From assembly GCA_031291275.1 (NCBI GenBank), contig JARLJJ010000633.1:1-64000 (forward strand): 64,000 bases of DNA. Direction: 5' to 3'. Under the pieces are notes generated by a model. It made no database searches. It was not told the origin of the DNA and worked only from the letters and a program-made list of their open reading frames with translations. This document shows positions 37,190 to 46,949 of this stretch, piece by piece (within the stretch, counting starts at the first letter, position 1; every line of letters starts with the position of its first letter). The DNA comes from Formivibrio sp. (GTDB lineage Bacteria > Pseudomonadota > Gammaproteobacteria > Burkholderiales > Chitinibacteraceae). The translations under genes and the position numbers were made by a program.

Positions 37190-37747
37190 ATGGCAACGAT
37201 GAAAAAATCAGAATTCGCCCGGCATATGGGGGTGAAGCCTAGTTATGTTACCCAGCTCATCAAAGACAACCGCCTGGTGCTGGATGCATCTGGCGATGTT
37301 TTGGTCGAAGAAAGCAAACGCCGAATCAATGACACCAAGGATCCAGCCAAGATTGCCGTAGCAGCCCGCCATGCTGCTGCTCGTGGCGCGGAACTTCCAA
37401 CTTCTAGCCATGAGGAAAACGAGGCTCCTGCGGTACCCCCTAGCACGGAGGAGTGGCAATTCCAGGATAGCAGAGCAAAGCGTGAGCACTTCGCTGCAAA
37501 GCGCGAAGAGATAGCCTATCGAAAGGATGCTGGCGAACTGCTGGAAACGGCAGCGGTTGTTTCTGTTGTGTCGGATGCGGTCACGATCCTGCGCGGGAAG
37601 CTGGAATCGCTGCCTGATCAGATCGCGCCGCAATTGGCCGCTATGAGCGATGAGCAGGGAATTCGAGCAATGTTGGCAGAGTATGTTGAGGAAGCGCTGG
37701 AAAATGTAGCTCGGCAGTTTTCCGGGATTGTGGAGGCAGCTAAGTGA
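37190..37747 (+). CDS. Terminase small subunit-like (Nu1 type)
   Basis: N-terminal HTH 'KKSEFARHMGVKPSYVTQLIKDNRLVL', immediately upstream of TerL. Confidence 0.75.
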   Translation: MATMKKSEFARHMGVKPSYVTQLIKDNRLVLDASGDVLVEESKRRINDTKDPAKIAVAARHAAARGAELPTSSHEENEAPAVPPSTEEWQFQDSRAKREHFAAKREEIAYRKDAGELLETAAVVSVVSDAVTILRGKLESLPDQIAPQLAAMSDEQGIRAMLAEYVEEALENVARQFSGIVEAAK

Positions 37748-39717
37748 GCCACGCCTTTGCAAATCCGCTGATCACGCTTAATCGCGCCATTTCCCGCGCC
37801 ATATCCCCTCGTAAGCCTCTTACCGTTAGCCAATGGTCCGATGCGCACCGTAAGTTATCGAGCAAAGGGAGTGCCGAACCCGGCCAGTGGCGGACTGATC
37901 GCAATCCGCCACTGCGCGAACCGATGGACTGCATGAGTGCACGTAGCTCTGTGCGTGAAGTTGTACTGATGTTCCCGATCCAGTTTGGAAAGACCGAAGT
38001 TGAAGTGAACGTGCTTGGGTATGTGATGGACCACAATCCCGGCCCGGTCATGGTCTGCTTGCCTGGTGAAGTCTCTATGAATAAGTGGGTGAATCAGAAA
38101 CTCAACCCGATGATTGAGGAAACGCCGTCCGTCAAGGAAGCCCTGACCAGTGTATCCAGCCGTGATGCCAGTAATACGCGCACCTTTAAGGATTTCGCGG
38201 GCGGCCAGTTATACCTGGAGCATGCAGGTAGCCCATCACGCTTGAAATCCACCACAGTAAAGTTCCTTCTGGTCGATGAATTGGACGAATTTTCAGCGAA
38301 TCTTGGTGGGGGTGATGATCCACTGGCATTGCTGGAAGGGCGTACGTCCGCATTTCCATCAACAAGCAAGCGCATGTATATCAGCACGCCGGGCATTAAA
38401 GGATTGTCTCGTACCGCAGAAAAATATGAAAAATCAACGCGGGAACGGTTATATGTGTCGTGCCCTCACTGCAGTCACGAACAGCCGCTGGAATGGTCTG
38501 GGCTGCAGTGGTCTCCGGGAGGGAAGGAGGCTTGGTATGTTTGCCGCGATTGCGGCGCGCATATTCAGGAGCACTACAAAACAGAAATGATCCGCGAGGC
38601 GTGCGTTAACCGGCGTTGGGTTTCAGAAAATCCTGATGCAGATGGGAGGATTCGCGGTTTTACGATCAACTGCCTGTATTACCAGATTGGCCTTGGACCA
38701 CGGTGGGCTGATCTCGCGCAGATGTGGCTGGATGCCCAGAACGACTTAGCCAAGCTCAAAACATTTATGAATGATCGTCTTGCTGAGCCGTGGGAAGACC
38801 CGGCAATGCGCGCGGTAAAACACAATGTGATCGCCGATCGTGCCGAACCATACCAGTTGCGTATTGCCCCTTGGGGAGTGTTGATCCTTACCGCAGGCGT
38901 TGATACGCAGGATAACCGGTTGGCAGTGCAGATCGTCGGGTGGGGTCGCGGCATGGCCTTCTGGGTACTCGACTATGTAGAGCTGATGGGTGATCCGGCA
39001 GATGATGCGGTCTGGGATGCGTTGACTGACCTGCTCAATCGGCCGATTGGCCACGCTAGTGGATCCACACTATCTATCCAGGCTACTGCTATCGATGCCG
39101 GTGGTCACCGCACCGAGGCGGTCAAGCATTTCGTGCGCTCGCGTCGTATCAAGCGGCCACTCTGCATCTTCGGTGCCGTACCTAACAATGCACCCGTCCT
39201 GAGTAAGCCGAAGCTGCAGGATGTGGACTGGAAGGGTCGCAGCGACAAGCGTGGCGTCACCATTCAGCACGTTGGCACAGTCGGCATCAAGCATCACCTA
39301 TTCAGCCAGCTTTCCGCCGATGCCGACAAGGAAGCCGATAAACGCATCGGTCATTTCAGCGATGAGCTTCCGCCGGAATATTTCCCTGGCCTGATTTCGG
39401 AAACCTATCACCCCGGCAAGAACCGCTTCGAAAAGCGCCGTGGCGCGCGCAACGAGCCGCTAGATACTTGGGTCTACGCCTATGCCGCCACGCACCACGC
39501 CGAGCTGCGTCTCCACCGTAAGCGTGGTAGTGACTGGGATGCACTGGAAGAGAAGATTGGTCGTCGGCCTACAGTAATTGAAGGGGAGTATTCGGTAGTG
39601 ACTGCGCCGGTTACGCAAGATAGCCCAGAAAACCACGAACCTGCACGGAAAGGGCCAAAAGTTAAGCGACCCGCGCCCACGGCACGTCGTCCTGGTGGAT
39701 TTGCCAGCAACTGGTAA
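37744..39717 (+). CDS. Terminase large subunit (GpA family)
   Basis: 'FPIQFGKTEVEVNVLGYVMDHNPGPVMVCLPGE', 'KFLLVDELDEF', 'VYAYAATHHAEL'. Confidence 0.93.
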   Translation: MSHAFANPLITLNRAISRAISPRKPLTVSQWSDAHRKLSSKGSAEPGQWRTDRNPPLREPMDCMSARSSVREVVLMFPIQFGKTEVEVNVLGYVMDHNPGPVMVCLPGEVSMNKWVNQKLNPMIEETPSVKEALTSVSSRDASNTRTFKDFAGGQLYLEHAGSPSRLKSTTVKFLLVDELDEFSANLGGGDDPLALLEGRTSAFPSTSKRMYISTPGIKGLSRTAEKYEKSTRERLYVSCPHCSHEQPLEWSGLQWSPGGKEAWYVCRDCGAHIQEHYKTEMIREACVNRRWVSENPDADGRIRGFTINCLYYQIGLGPRWADLAQMWLDAQNDLAKLKTFMNDRLAEPWEDPAMRAVKHNVIADRAEPYQLRIAPWGVLILTAGVDTQDNRLAVQIVGWGRGMAFWVLDYVELMGDPADDAVWDALTDLLNRPIGHASGSTLSIQATAIDAGGHRTEAVKHFVRSRRIKRPLCIFGAVPNNAPVLSKPKLQDVDWKGRSDKRGVTIQHVGTVGIKHHLFSQLSADADKEADKRIGHFSDELPPEYFPGLISETYHPGKNRFEKRRGARNEPLDTWVYAYAATHHAELRLHRKRGSDWDALEEKIGRRPTVIEGEYSVVTAPVTQDSPENHEPARKGPKVKRPAPTARRPGGFASNW

Positions 39718-39740
39718 CAGACAAAACGAAGGGGGAAACA

Positions 39741-40097
39741 ATGAATTCAAGGATGGAAGTGTTGCTGTCAGGATGGGGTAGATGGGCGGCCAAAGGCGGG
39801 GCGAAGAGTGTTGGCTACCCACGGGTTTCCCCGATGTTTCGCGATGCGCGTAGCGGTAATTACGAGTCATCACTTCCGTCTGGTCTTGGTAGTGCAGATT
39901 TCGAATGTGTCGATAAAGCCGTGAATGGATTGCCAGAATTTTTGCGAGCCGTGTTGATACATCGCTATGTCATGGGGAGGTCTGATCGTGAAATAGCCTG
40001 TTTCGTCGGATGTACTCATGTATGTGTTGGGCGTTTCATTCGGAGGGCGTTCGAATTTCTTGAAAATATTATGTTTGAGGACTTGACCGTAGCGTAG
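39741..40097 (+). CDS. Putative Q-like/HTH late regulator
   Basis: C-terminal sigma-region-4-like 'LPEFLRAVLIHRYVMGRSDREIACFVGCTHVCVGRFIRRAFEFLE'; followed by a terminator hairpin. Confidence 0.5.
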   Translation: MNSRMEVLLSGWGRWAAKGGAKSVGYPRVSPMFRDARSGNYESSLPSGLGSADFECVDKAVNGLPEFLRAVLIHRYVMGRSDREIACFVGCTHVCVGRFIRRAFEFLENIMFEDLTVA

Positions 40098-40145
40098 TTC
40101 GTTACCATAATATGCAAAGTTAGATAGACTTTTATAGCTACGTCC

Positions 40146-40176
40146 AAAGCCCGAGTGCATCCGCCTCGGGCTTTTT
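40146..40176 (+). terminator. Rho-independent terminator upstream of the tail/portal block
   Basis: aaagcccgag-tgcatccgc-ctcgggcttttt. Confidence 0.85.
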
Positions 40177-40191
40177 GCATTCGAGGCCCGC

Positions 40192-40770
40192 ATGATCAAA
40201 ATCAACGTCCAGGTGGATATTGATCGTGCGATCAGTAAGCTCGCCCATGTTCCAAGCGAAGTGCAAGATAAGGCGCTTCCGCGCGCACTCAACAAGACTG
40301 CCAGTCAAGCCAAAGTCCAAGCATCCCGCGAAATACGTAACGCTGGGTATGGGTTAAAAGTATCTGAAATTAAGAAAGCCATTGCTATCCGCCGCGCTAA
40401 TCGTAGCGATCTCGTTGCTTCGGTCTATGCGTCTGGTCGGCCTATTGCGCTTATCAATTACAACGCGAGGCAAACCAAGGCTGGCGTCACGGTATCCGTA
40501 AAAAATGGGCGCAAGCTGATCCGTGGTGCCTTCATCGCCACGATGCCTAGCGGGCACACCGGCGTCTATGAGCGTGTTGGCAGCGGTCATAAAAAGGTGA
40601 TGCATAACGGCGCTGCCCAGTGGCGCGGCCTGCCGATCAAGGAACTTTTCGGGCCCTCTATTCCTTCGGCTTTTATGAATGAAACCGTGCAGAACGCACT
40701 GGTGACCGCTATTCGCGAGCGCTTCCCGCGCCTATTTGCGCATGAGATCGCCTACTTGGGGCTGAAATGA
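40192..40770 (+). CDS. Prophage minor tail protein Z-like
   Basis: 'LPRALNKTASQAKVQASREIRNAGYGLKVSEIKKAIAIRRANRSDLVASVYASGRPIALINYNARQTK'. Confidence 0.78.
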   Translation: MIKINVQVDIDRAISKLAHVPSEVQDKALPRALNKTASQAKVQASREIRNAGYGLKVSEIKKAIAIRRANRSDLVASVYASGRPIALINYNARQTKAGVTVSVKNGRKLIRGAFIATMPSGHTGVYERVGSGHKKVMHNGAAQWRGLPIKELFGPSIPSAFMNETVQNALVTAIRERFPRLFAHEIAYLGLK

Positions 40771-41309
40771 GGATTTTTTCCAAACTCCTGCAGGGTGATT
40801 CAGCTTTTTGGATCGACGATGCGCTGATTGATGGCAATAACCGCGATCTGACCAGCGACCTATATACCCTGTCCTATGTAATCGCCGGCCCGATTGCTCA
40901 ACCGTTGACGCTGACCGCTGATCCAGATGGTGGCGGTTGGAAGACCACTCTGACAACAACTGCTAGTGCCGCACTTGTACCGGGCCGCTACTGGTGGCAG
41001 GCAGTTCTGACATCGGCTACTGAGCGAATCACTGTCGACAGTGGCGAACTGGAAATCAAACAGAACATTGCCCTTGCTGGCGCGAGCTTTGATGGGCGTA
41101 CTCCGGCAGAAAAAGCGTTGTCCGACGCAGAAGCTGCTCTGTCGCAATATAAGGCCAGCGGTGGGCGCATTAAGTCTTACACCATCGGTACCCGTACCAT
41201 GACCTTCGAAGATGGCTCCGCCATCCTGGCGCAGATCAGCTACTGGAAAATCAAGGTCCGTACCGAGCAAGGCCGTTCGCGCAATCTGCTGGCGAGGTTC
41301 AAACGATGA
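40767..41309 (+). CDS. Phage structural protein of unknown function
   Basis: ORF in late operon with overlapping start/stop. Confidence 0.55.
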   Translation: MRIFSKLLQGDSAFWIDDALIDGNNRDLTSDLYTLSYVIAGPIAQPLTLTADPDGGGWKTTLTTTASAALVPGRYWWQAVLTSATERITVDSGELEIKQNIALAGASFDGRTPAEKALSDAEAALSQYKASGGRIKSYTIGTRTMTFEDGSAILAQISYWKIKVRTEQGRSRNLLARFKR

Positions 41310-42946
41310 GCTGGTACAACGAACAGCGCGTGAGCCAGCCGGGATCCGTAATACTGAATGCCTTCGTCGCTCAGCAGCAGGCCGCGCGCCAAGCAAAGAC
41401 CGGCAAGCGCTCCTACGCCGGCGCTGCCGTCAATCGCCTGACCTCCGACTGGACAGCGCTGCAAACCTCTGCCGATTCAGAAATCCTGACCAGCCTGCGC
41501 CTGCTGCGCTCGCGCAGCAGGCAGATGGTGCGCGACAACGCCCATGCCCGCAACGCCGTGCGCATCGTGCAGAACAACGTGGTCGGCCAGGGCATTGGCC
41601 TGCAAGCCACTGTCGCCAATGCCCGTGGGGCACTGCAGGAAAAAACCAATTCTGCCATCGAAACCGCCTGGCTGAAATGGACCGAGAAAACCACCTGTCA
41701 CACAGCCGGACTGCTGGCGTTGCCGGAAATGCTGCGCCTGGCCGCCGGCCAACTGGTCGAAGCTGGCGAAGTGCTGATCCGCAAGGTTAGAAAACAAATG
41801 GGTGGCGGCCAGATCCCGTTGGCTCTCGAAGTGATCGAAGCCGACCGACTGATGGATCAGTGGCAGACCGCTGTTAATCCGGAAACCGGCAATGCCATTC
41901 GAATGGGTGTCGAAAGCGACACATGGGGGCGCCCGGTTGCCTATTGGCTGTGGCCGACACACCCCGGCGATTACCAGTTCAAGACCTTCATCCCGTCGAA
42001 GTTCCTGCGCATTCCGGCCGACGAGATCATCCACCTGTACATCATCGAGCGCTGGCCGCAGACCCGTGGCGTGCCCTGGTTTCATGCCGTGCTGCGCCGC
42101 ATGAATGACATGGCCGGCTACACCGAAGCCGAGATCGTCGCCGCCCGCGCCTCAGCCGCAATCGTCGGTTTCATTAAGAGCCCGGAAGCCGAGCCCGGCG
42201 ACGAAGCCGAAGGCGACGACGCCATCACCACGTTCGAGCCGGGCACCATCAAGAGCTTGCTTCCTGGGGAGGAATTCCAAGGCTTCAACCCGACGCGCCC
42301 GAATTCCGCGCTTGAGCCTTTCATGCGCTACATGCTGCGCGAAATGGCGGCCGGTGTCGGCACCAGTTACGAAAGCCTGTCGCGCGACTACTCCCAGTCG
42401 AACTACTCCAGCTCGCGCCTAGCCCTGCTCGACGATCGTGACCTGTGGCGCGTGCTGCAGGGCTGGATGATTCGCTCGCTGCTGGTCGATGTGTACCGCG
42501 AATGGCTCGATGCCGCCGTGCTGTGCGGCGCCGTGCCCATTGCCGACTACTACAGCAACCGCGAAAAATATCAGTCCTGCCGCTTCAAGCCGCGCGGCTG
42601 GTCGTGGATCGACCCGACCAAGGAAGTCAACGCCTACCGACTGGCCGTCCGTGCCGGCTTCATGACCGTCGACGACGTGATCAGCATCACCGGTGGCGGC
42701 GTCGATTCTGAAGACGTTTTCAAGGCCCGCCGGCAAGAGCTTGATCTGATGGGTGAGTTGGAGCTGGTCTTCGATACCGACCCGGCGCAGGTGAATGACA
42801 AGGGGCAAGTGCAGGCGGCAACTCCCGAAAATGCTGCGGATTCCGATCCAAATGAGTCTCCCTCGCAAGAGATGGATGAAGCCGATCCAGAGCAGGGCAG
42901 TGCAGCTGACGACGTCGCAGCAGACCAGACAACAGGAGATCAGTAA
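41306..42946 (+). CDS. Phage portal protein (lambda family)
   Basis: 'DNAHARNAVRIVQNNVVGQGIGLQA', 'QTRGVPWFHAVLRRMNDMAGYTEAEIVAARASA', 'GTSYESLSRDYSQSNYSSSR'. Confidence 0.93.
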   Translation: MSWYNEQRVSQPGSVILNAFVAQQQAARQAKTGKRSYAGAAVNRLTSDWTALQTSADSEILTSLRLLRSRSRQMVRDNAHARNAVRIVQNNVVGQGIGLQATVANARGALQEKTNSAIETAWLKWTEKTTCHTAGLLALPEMLRLAAGQLVEAGEVLIRKVRKQMGGGQIPLALEVIEADRLMDQWQTAVNPETGNAIRMGVESDTWGRPVAYWLWPTHPGDYQFKTFIPSKFLRIPADEIIHLYIIERWPQTRGVPWFHAVLRRMNDMAGYTEAEIVAARASAAIVGFIKSPEAEPGDEAEGDDAITTFEPGTIKSLLPGEEFQGFNPTRPNSALEPFMRYMLREMAAGVGTSYESLSRDYSQSNYSSSRLALLDDRDLWRVLQGWMIRSLLVDVYREWLDAAVLCGAVPIADYYSNREKYQSCRFKPRGWSWIDPTKEVNAYRLAVRAGFMTVDDVISITGGGVDSEDVFKARRQELDLMGELELVFDTDPAQVNDKGQVQAATPENAADSDPNESPSQEMDEADPEQGSAADDVAADQTTGDQ

Positions 42947-44949
42947 TGACCACCCGAAAAATGCCGGCCATGCTCGGCCCGCAAAAGCGCTCGTTCACGC
43001 TGTCGATCGATGGCGCTGCAGTCGATACCGAGGCCCGGACCTGTGAACTGTCGTTCTCGTCTGAGGCGCCAGTCGACATGTGGTACGGCACAGAGATTCT
43101 GAGCCACGCCCCAGGCTGCATGCGCGTCGGTGATCGGCAGAGCAGCCTGCCACTACTCTTTAACCACGATCTCAACGATCTACTAGGTAAGGTCGAGTCC
43201 ATCTCCATCGACCCCGACCGCAAGGGCCGAGCCTTGGTCCGCTTTGGAAAGGACGCGCGCGGCGACTGGGCGATGGGCCAAGCCGCCGATGGAATTCTAA
43301 TCAACGTCAGCTTCATGTACCGCGTCTTCAAAGCCGTCGAGGACAGCGAAACCGAAACCTACACTGCCATCGATTGGGAGCCGTACGAAATTTCCCTGGT
43401 CACGGTCCCGGCTGATTCCAGTGTCGGTGTCGGCCGTTCGGCTTCCGGAGATACTGAAAACCCGGTCCTGATCACATCGCAGCGCGAGGCGCCCCCACCC
43501 GCTGCAGAACCGCAAACCCAGCCCGCTTCGGCGGGTTTTTTTTCGCCTGACGAAAGTCGGCAACAAGCCCCGGCAGCCGCCGGCAACCCTCCCGAAAGGA
43601 AAATAGAAATGTCCCAAGTCGCCCAACACGGGGCCGGTGCCGCCGTCCCTGAAATCGAAACCCGCCGTCTCGGCGCTGAGGAAGAACGCAAGCGCGCAGC
43701 CGAAATTGATGCCATGTGCCGCGCCCACCAAGTTCCCGAAGAGCTACGCGCCGGCCTGATCCAGCGCGGCGCCAGCATCGAGGAAGCCCGCGGCGCCGTG
43801 CTTGATTTGCAGCTGCAGCGCGGCGCGAAACAAGTCTCCGCCGGCAATGGCAATAGCCCGGATCTCTCTGAAAAGGAAAAGGCCCGCTATTCCATGATCC
43901 GCGCCGTCAATGCCGCACTATCCGGCAGCTGGAAGGAAGCCGGATTCGAACTGGAAGTCTCGAACGACATCGGTAAGCGCATGGGCAAACAGACCGGCGG
44001 CTTTTTCATGCCGACCGACCTTCCGTTCGCGATGCGCGCGCCGCTCTCCGCAGGCGCAGCTGCTACTGGCGGCGTGATGGTGGCCACCAACCTGCTGTCT
44101 GGTGCCTTTATTGAACTGTTGCGCAACAAGGCGCGCGTCCTGCAGTTGGGGGCTACGGTGCTGTCCGGTCTTGTCGGTAACGTCGACATCCCACGCCAGA
44201 TCGGTGCTTCAACTGCGTACTGGGTTGGCGATGCTGATTCCTTGACAGAAAGCGAACCGACCTTCGACAAGCTGTCTTTGGCCTACAAGACCATCGGCGC
44301 GAAGGGGGTGATCTACCGCACCATGCTGGCCCAATCCACGCCGGATGCTGAAATGCTGCTGCGTGCCGATCTGCTGGCCATCATCGCACTCGGTATCGAT
44401 GCTGCCGCCTTGTACGGGGCAGGCTCTGGTGCGGTTCCGCGCGGTATTGCCAATACCTCCGGCATCGGCTCTGTCATCGGCGGTACCAACGGCGCGGCGA
44501 TTACCATCGATAACCTGATCGATATGGAAACTGCCGCATTGTCAGCCAACGTTGACGAAACCAACCTGGCTTACTTGGCCAACGCCAAGACCGTCGGCGC
44601 GCTTAAGAAACTCAAATCTTCCACTGGACAATATTTATGGACGAACAACCCTGGTGGACAGCGGTCTGCCACTCCGGGCGAGATCAACGGCTATCAAGTT
44701 GCCCGCTCCAACCAAGTGCGCAGCAATTTGACCAAGGGCACAGCTTCCGGCATTTGCTCTGAGCTGTTCTTCGGCGATTTCAGTCAGGTGGTCATGGGCG
44801 AGTGGGGGGTTCTGGAAATCCTTCCGAATGCGCTGGCTGAGCCGTATTACAGCCAAGGTGCCGTGCAGCTGCGCGCTCTGCAGTCGCTCGATATCGGCCT
44901 GCGTCATCCGCAAGCTTTCACTGTCATGTCCGATGCGCTGACCTCGTAA
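42946..44949 (+). CDS. Fused prohead protease-major capsid protein
   Basis: N-terminal protease-like 'LPLLFNHDLNDLLGKVESISIDPD...YEISLVTVPADSSVGVGRS'; C-terminal capsid 'PRQIGASTAYWVGDADSLTESEPTFDKLSLAYKTIGA'. Confidence 0.9.
   Translation: MTTRKMPAMLGPQKRSFTLSIDGAAVDTEARTCELSFSSEAPVDMWYGTEILSHAPGCMRVGDRQSSLPLLFNHDLNDLLGKVESISIDPDRKGRALVRFGKDARGDWAMGQAADGILINVSFMYRVFKAVEDSETETYTAIDWEPYEISLVTVPADSSVGVGRSASGDTENPVLITSQREAPPPAAEPQTQPASAGFFSPDESRQQAPAAAGNPPERKIEMSQVAQHGAGAAVPEIETRRLGAEEERKRAAEIDAMCRAHQVPEELRAGLIQRGASIEEARGAVLDLQLQRGAKQVSAGNGNSPDLSEKEKARYSMIRAVNAALSGSWKEAGFELEVSNDIGKRMGKQTGGFFMPTDLPFAMRAPLSAGAAATGGVMVATNLLSGAFIELLRNKARVLQLGATVLSGLVGNVDIPRQIGASTAYWVGDADSLTESEPTFDKLSLAYKTIGAKGVIYRTMLAQSTPDAEMLLRADLLAIIALGIDAAALYGAGSGAVPRGIANTSGIGSVIGGTNGAAITIDNLIDMETAALSANVDETNLAYLANAKTVGALKKLKSSTGQYLWTNNPGGQRSATPGEINGYQVARSNQVRSNLTKGTASGICSELFFGDFSQVVMGEWGVLEILPNALAEPYYSQGAVQLRALQSLDIGLRHPQAFTVMSDALTS
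43519..43543 (+). other. Terminator-like hairpin plus T8 tract inside the protease-capsid ORF
   Basis: cagcccgc-ttcg-gcgggtttttttt located in the linker. Confidence 0.7.
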
Positions 44950-44973
44950 GCGTAACCAACCCATCAAACAACA

Positions 44974-44999
44974 GGGCGGCCATATGTGCCGCCCTTTTT
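44974..44999 (+). terminator. Terminator after the capsid gene
   Basis: gggcggc-catatgt-gccgccc followed by T tract. Confidence 0.8.
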
Positions 45000-45014
45000 C
45001 TTTTGGAGATCGTC

Positions 45015-45173
45015 ATGGCTGTAAAAAAATTCACGGTTCGCGAGGGCTATTCCTATGAGCTCGGTGAAAAAGATTATGCCGCCGGGGAAGTGGTTGAGCT
45101 TGAAGAAGCACTTGGTAACAGTGCCCATCAACTTCAGTCCACTGAAGAAACTCAGACGGCCGGCTTGGCTTAA
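45015..45173 (+). CDS. Small phage protein
   Basis: MAVKKFTVREGYSYELGEKDYAAGEVVELEEALGNSAHQLQ..., RBS ttttggagat. Confidence 0.6.
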   Translation: MAVKKFTVREGYSYELGEKDYAAGEVVELEEALGNSAHQLQSTEETQTAGLA

Positions 45174-45185
45174 AAGGGCAGATCG

Positions 45186-45458
45186 ATGTTCTGCGAGGAT
45201 ATGGCTGCATTTTTTGCCGATGGCGTTGTTGCAACATTCAACGGCGTCGACGCGAATGTCTGGCTCAACATGCCAGACCATTCCGTGCTCGGGGATATGC
45301 AGATTTCTTCCGAATACGCGATTGAGTTCGTGACCGGCGCTCTTCCTGGCATTGCGCATGGGCGATCTATCACTGTTGATGGCATTGCGTACACCGTGCG
45401 CGAAGTCACCAAGATCGACGACGGCGCGACCAGTGTCGCCACATTAAGCAAATCATGA
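45186..45458 (+). CDS. Head-tail joining protein-like
   Basis: Position plus 'VNVWLNM...VTGALPGIAHGRSITVDGIAYTVREV'-type content. Confidence 0.6.
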   Translation: MFCEDMAAFFADGVVATFNGVDANVWLNMPDHSVLGDMQISSEYAIEFVTGALPGIAHGRSITVDGIAYTVREVTKIDDGATSVATLSKS

Positions 45459-45856
45459 CTCCCGCAGAAAACATCCTGTCGACCATAGAGGCCGCGCTGT
45501 TATCGGCTGGGTTGTCGGCCAGTGTCGAGCGTGATCGCACAACCCCATTCCAGATCGATGAACTGCCTGGCGTGGTGATCAAGCCAAAACATGAAGAGTC
45601 GGTGCCATGGGGTAATCGAAATTTGCGCAGCACCTTGATTGTCGAGATTGAAGTGAATGTGCGCGGCGCTGTTCCAAGCACTCTTGCCGACCCTATTACC
45701 GAAAAGATTGATGCTGCGCTGATTGCTAATCAATCGCTGGCGGGGCTCATTGCCAAGCTATTCAGGTCTGGCAAGGAATGGGAGTTCAGCGATAGCGACG
45801 GTACGGGTGTAAAGCTAGTCATCACTTATCAGATTCACCACATAGAGCCGGCTTAG
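45455..45856 (+). CDS. Tail terminator/minor tail U-like protein
   Basis: Position between head-joining and tail tube; overlapping start. Confidence 0.5.
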   Translation: MTPAENILSTIEAALLSAGLSASVERDRTTPFQIDELPGVVIKPKHEESVPWGNRNLRSTLIVEIEVNVRGAVPSTLADPITEKIDAALIANQSLAGLIAKLFRSGKEWEFSDSDGTGVKLVITYQIHHIEPA

Positions 45857-45884
45857 CCGGTTTTTTTTATGGAAAGGAAACATC

Positions 45885-46643
45885 ATGATTAACTTTGGTT
45901 CCGGCATTTTGTTTGCTGTACCGACTGCGGATTCCACTGGTGCGGCGATTGCCAATGCCACGCCAGTGCAATTCGGCAATCTGCAGGATATTTCTGTCGA
46001 TATCAGCTTTGAAGAAAAACTGCTTTACGGTGGTAAGAAATTCCCGATTGCGTTCGGTCAAGGCAAAGGCAAAATCGGCGTAAAAGCCAAAAGCGCCACC
46101 ATTAACGGCAGTATTTTTGGCGACTTGTTCCTTGGGACTGGTTCAACCGCCGGCATCAAGGGGATTGTCCAAAACTTTCCCGCGGCTGTACCGGCAAGTA
46201 CGCCGTATACGCTGACCATTGCCCCACCCAATACTGGCACGTTTACAAACGATCTTGGCGTTCTCAATACTGCTACCGGGCTTCCATTAAAGCGCGTAGC
46301 GAGCGCACCAACCGCTGGCCAGTATTCCGTATCTGCCGGTGTCTACACGTTCGCAGCAGCGGATTCTGGTAATGCCGTGCTGATCAGCTACGAGTACACC
46401 GCAACCAGCACTACGGCCAAGAACGGAACCATCACCAATCAACTGATGGGATATGCCCCCTCGGTCAAAATGTATTTGACCAACCAGTATGGCGGGAACG
46501 GACTGAACCTGGTGCTCAATGCTTGTACCGCTAGCAAGCTTTCCATGCCTTTCAAGAATGACGATTTCAGCATCAATGAACTCGACTTTTCCGCATTCGC
46601 CGACGCATCGGGTTCCATCGGCTACTGGTCAACCACGGAGTAA
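45885..46643 (+). CDS. Major tail tube protein
   Basis: 'NLQDISVDISFEEKLLYGGKKFPIAFGQGKGKIGVKAK', position before the chaperone. Confidence 0.75.
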   Translation: MINFGSGILFAVPTADSTGAAIANATPVQFGNLQDISVDISFEEKLLYGGKKFPIAFGQGKGKIGVKAKSATINGSIFGDLFLGTGSTAGIKGIVQNFPAAVPASTPYTLTIAPPNTGTFTNDLGVLNTATGLPLKRVASAPTAGQYSVSAGVYTFAAADSGNAVLISYEYTATSTTAKNGTITNQLMGYAPSVKMYLTNQYGGNGLNLVLNACTASKLSMPFKNDDFSINELDFSAFADASGSIGYWSTTE

Positions 46644-46949
46644 TTGGCAATGAGCAAGAAAATCACTGTTGGCGAGCGTGAATTTACGCTCTTCCCTTGC
46701 CCGAAAATTGGCCTTTCTGCCATGGGAAACAATTTCCGTGAACTTGGAGCGTATTCCGAAGTTGGCCTTGAGATGCTAGTTCTTGGCATCTATTACGGCG
46801 TCAAACGCGGGGCTTTGAACGATGAAAGCATCACCCGAGAGTTTTTTGAATGGAACATTGATGCGATCAATATGCCGCAACTTATTAAGGATTTTGTTGA
46901 GGTTAATGGCCTTAATGCTGCTGCGGAAGCTGCAGCGGGGGAAGCCTGA
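46644..46949 (+). CDS. Tail assembly chaperone (G-like)
   Basis: Position directly between tail tube and tape measure; followed by -1 frame extension. Confidence 0.7.
   Translation: MAMSKKITVGEREFTLFPCPKIGLSAMGNNFRELGAYSEVGLEMLVLGIYYGVKRGALNDESITREFFEWNIDAINMPQLIKDFVEVNGLNAAAEAAAGEA

Noticed and set aside
41477-42085. Long antisense ORF inside the portal gene
   Set aside because: Shadow ORF caused by high GC codon bias; portal motifs lie on the + strand.
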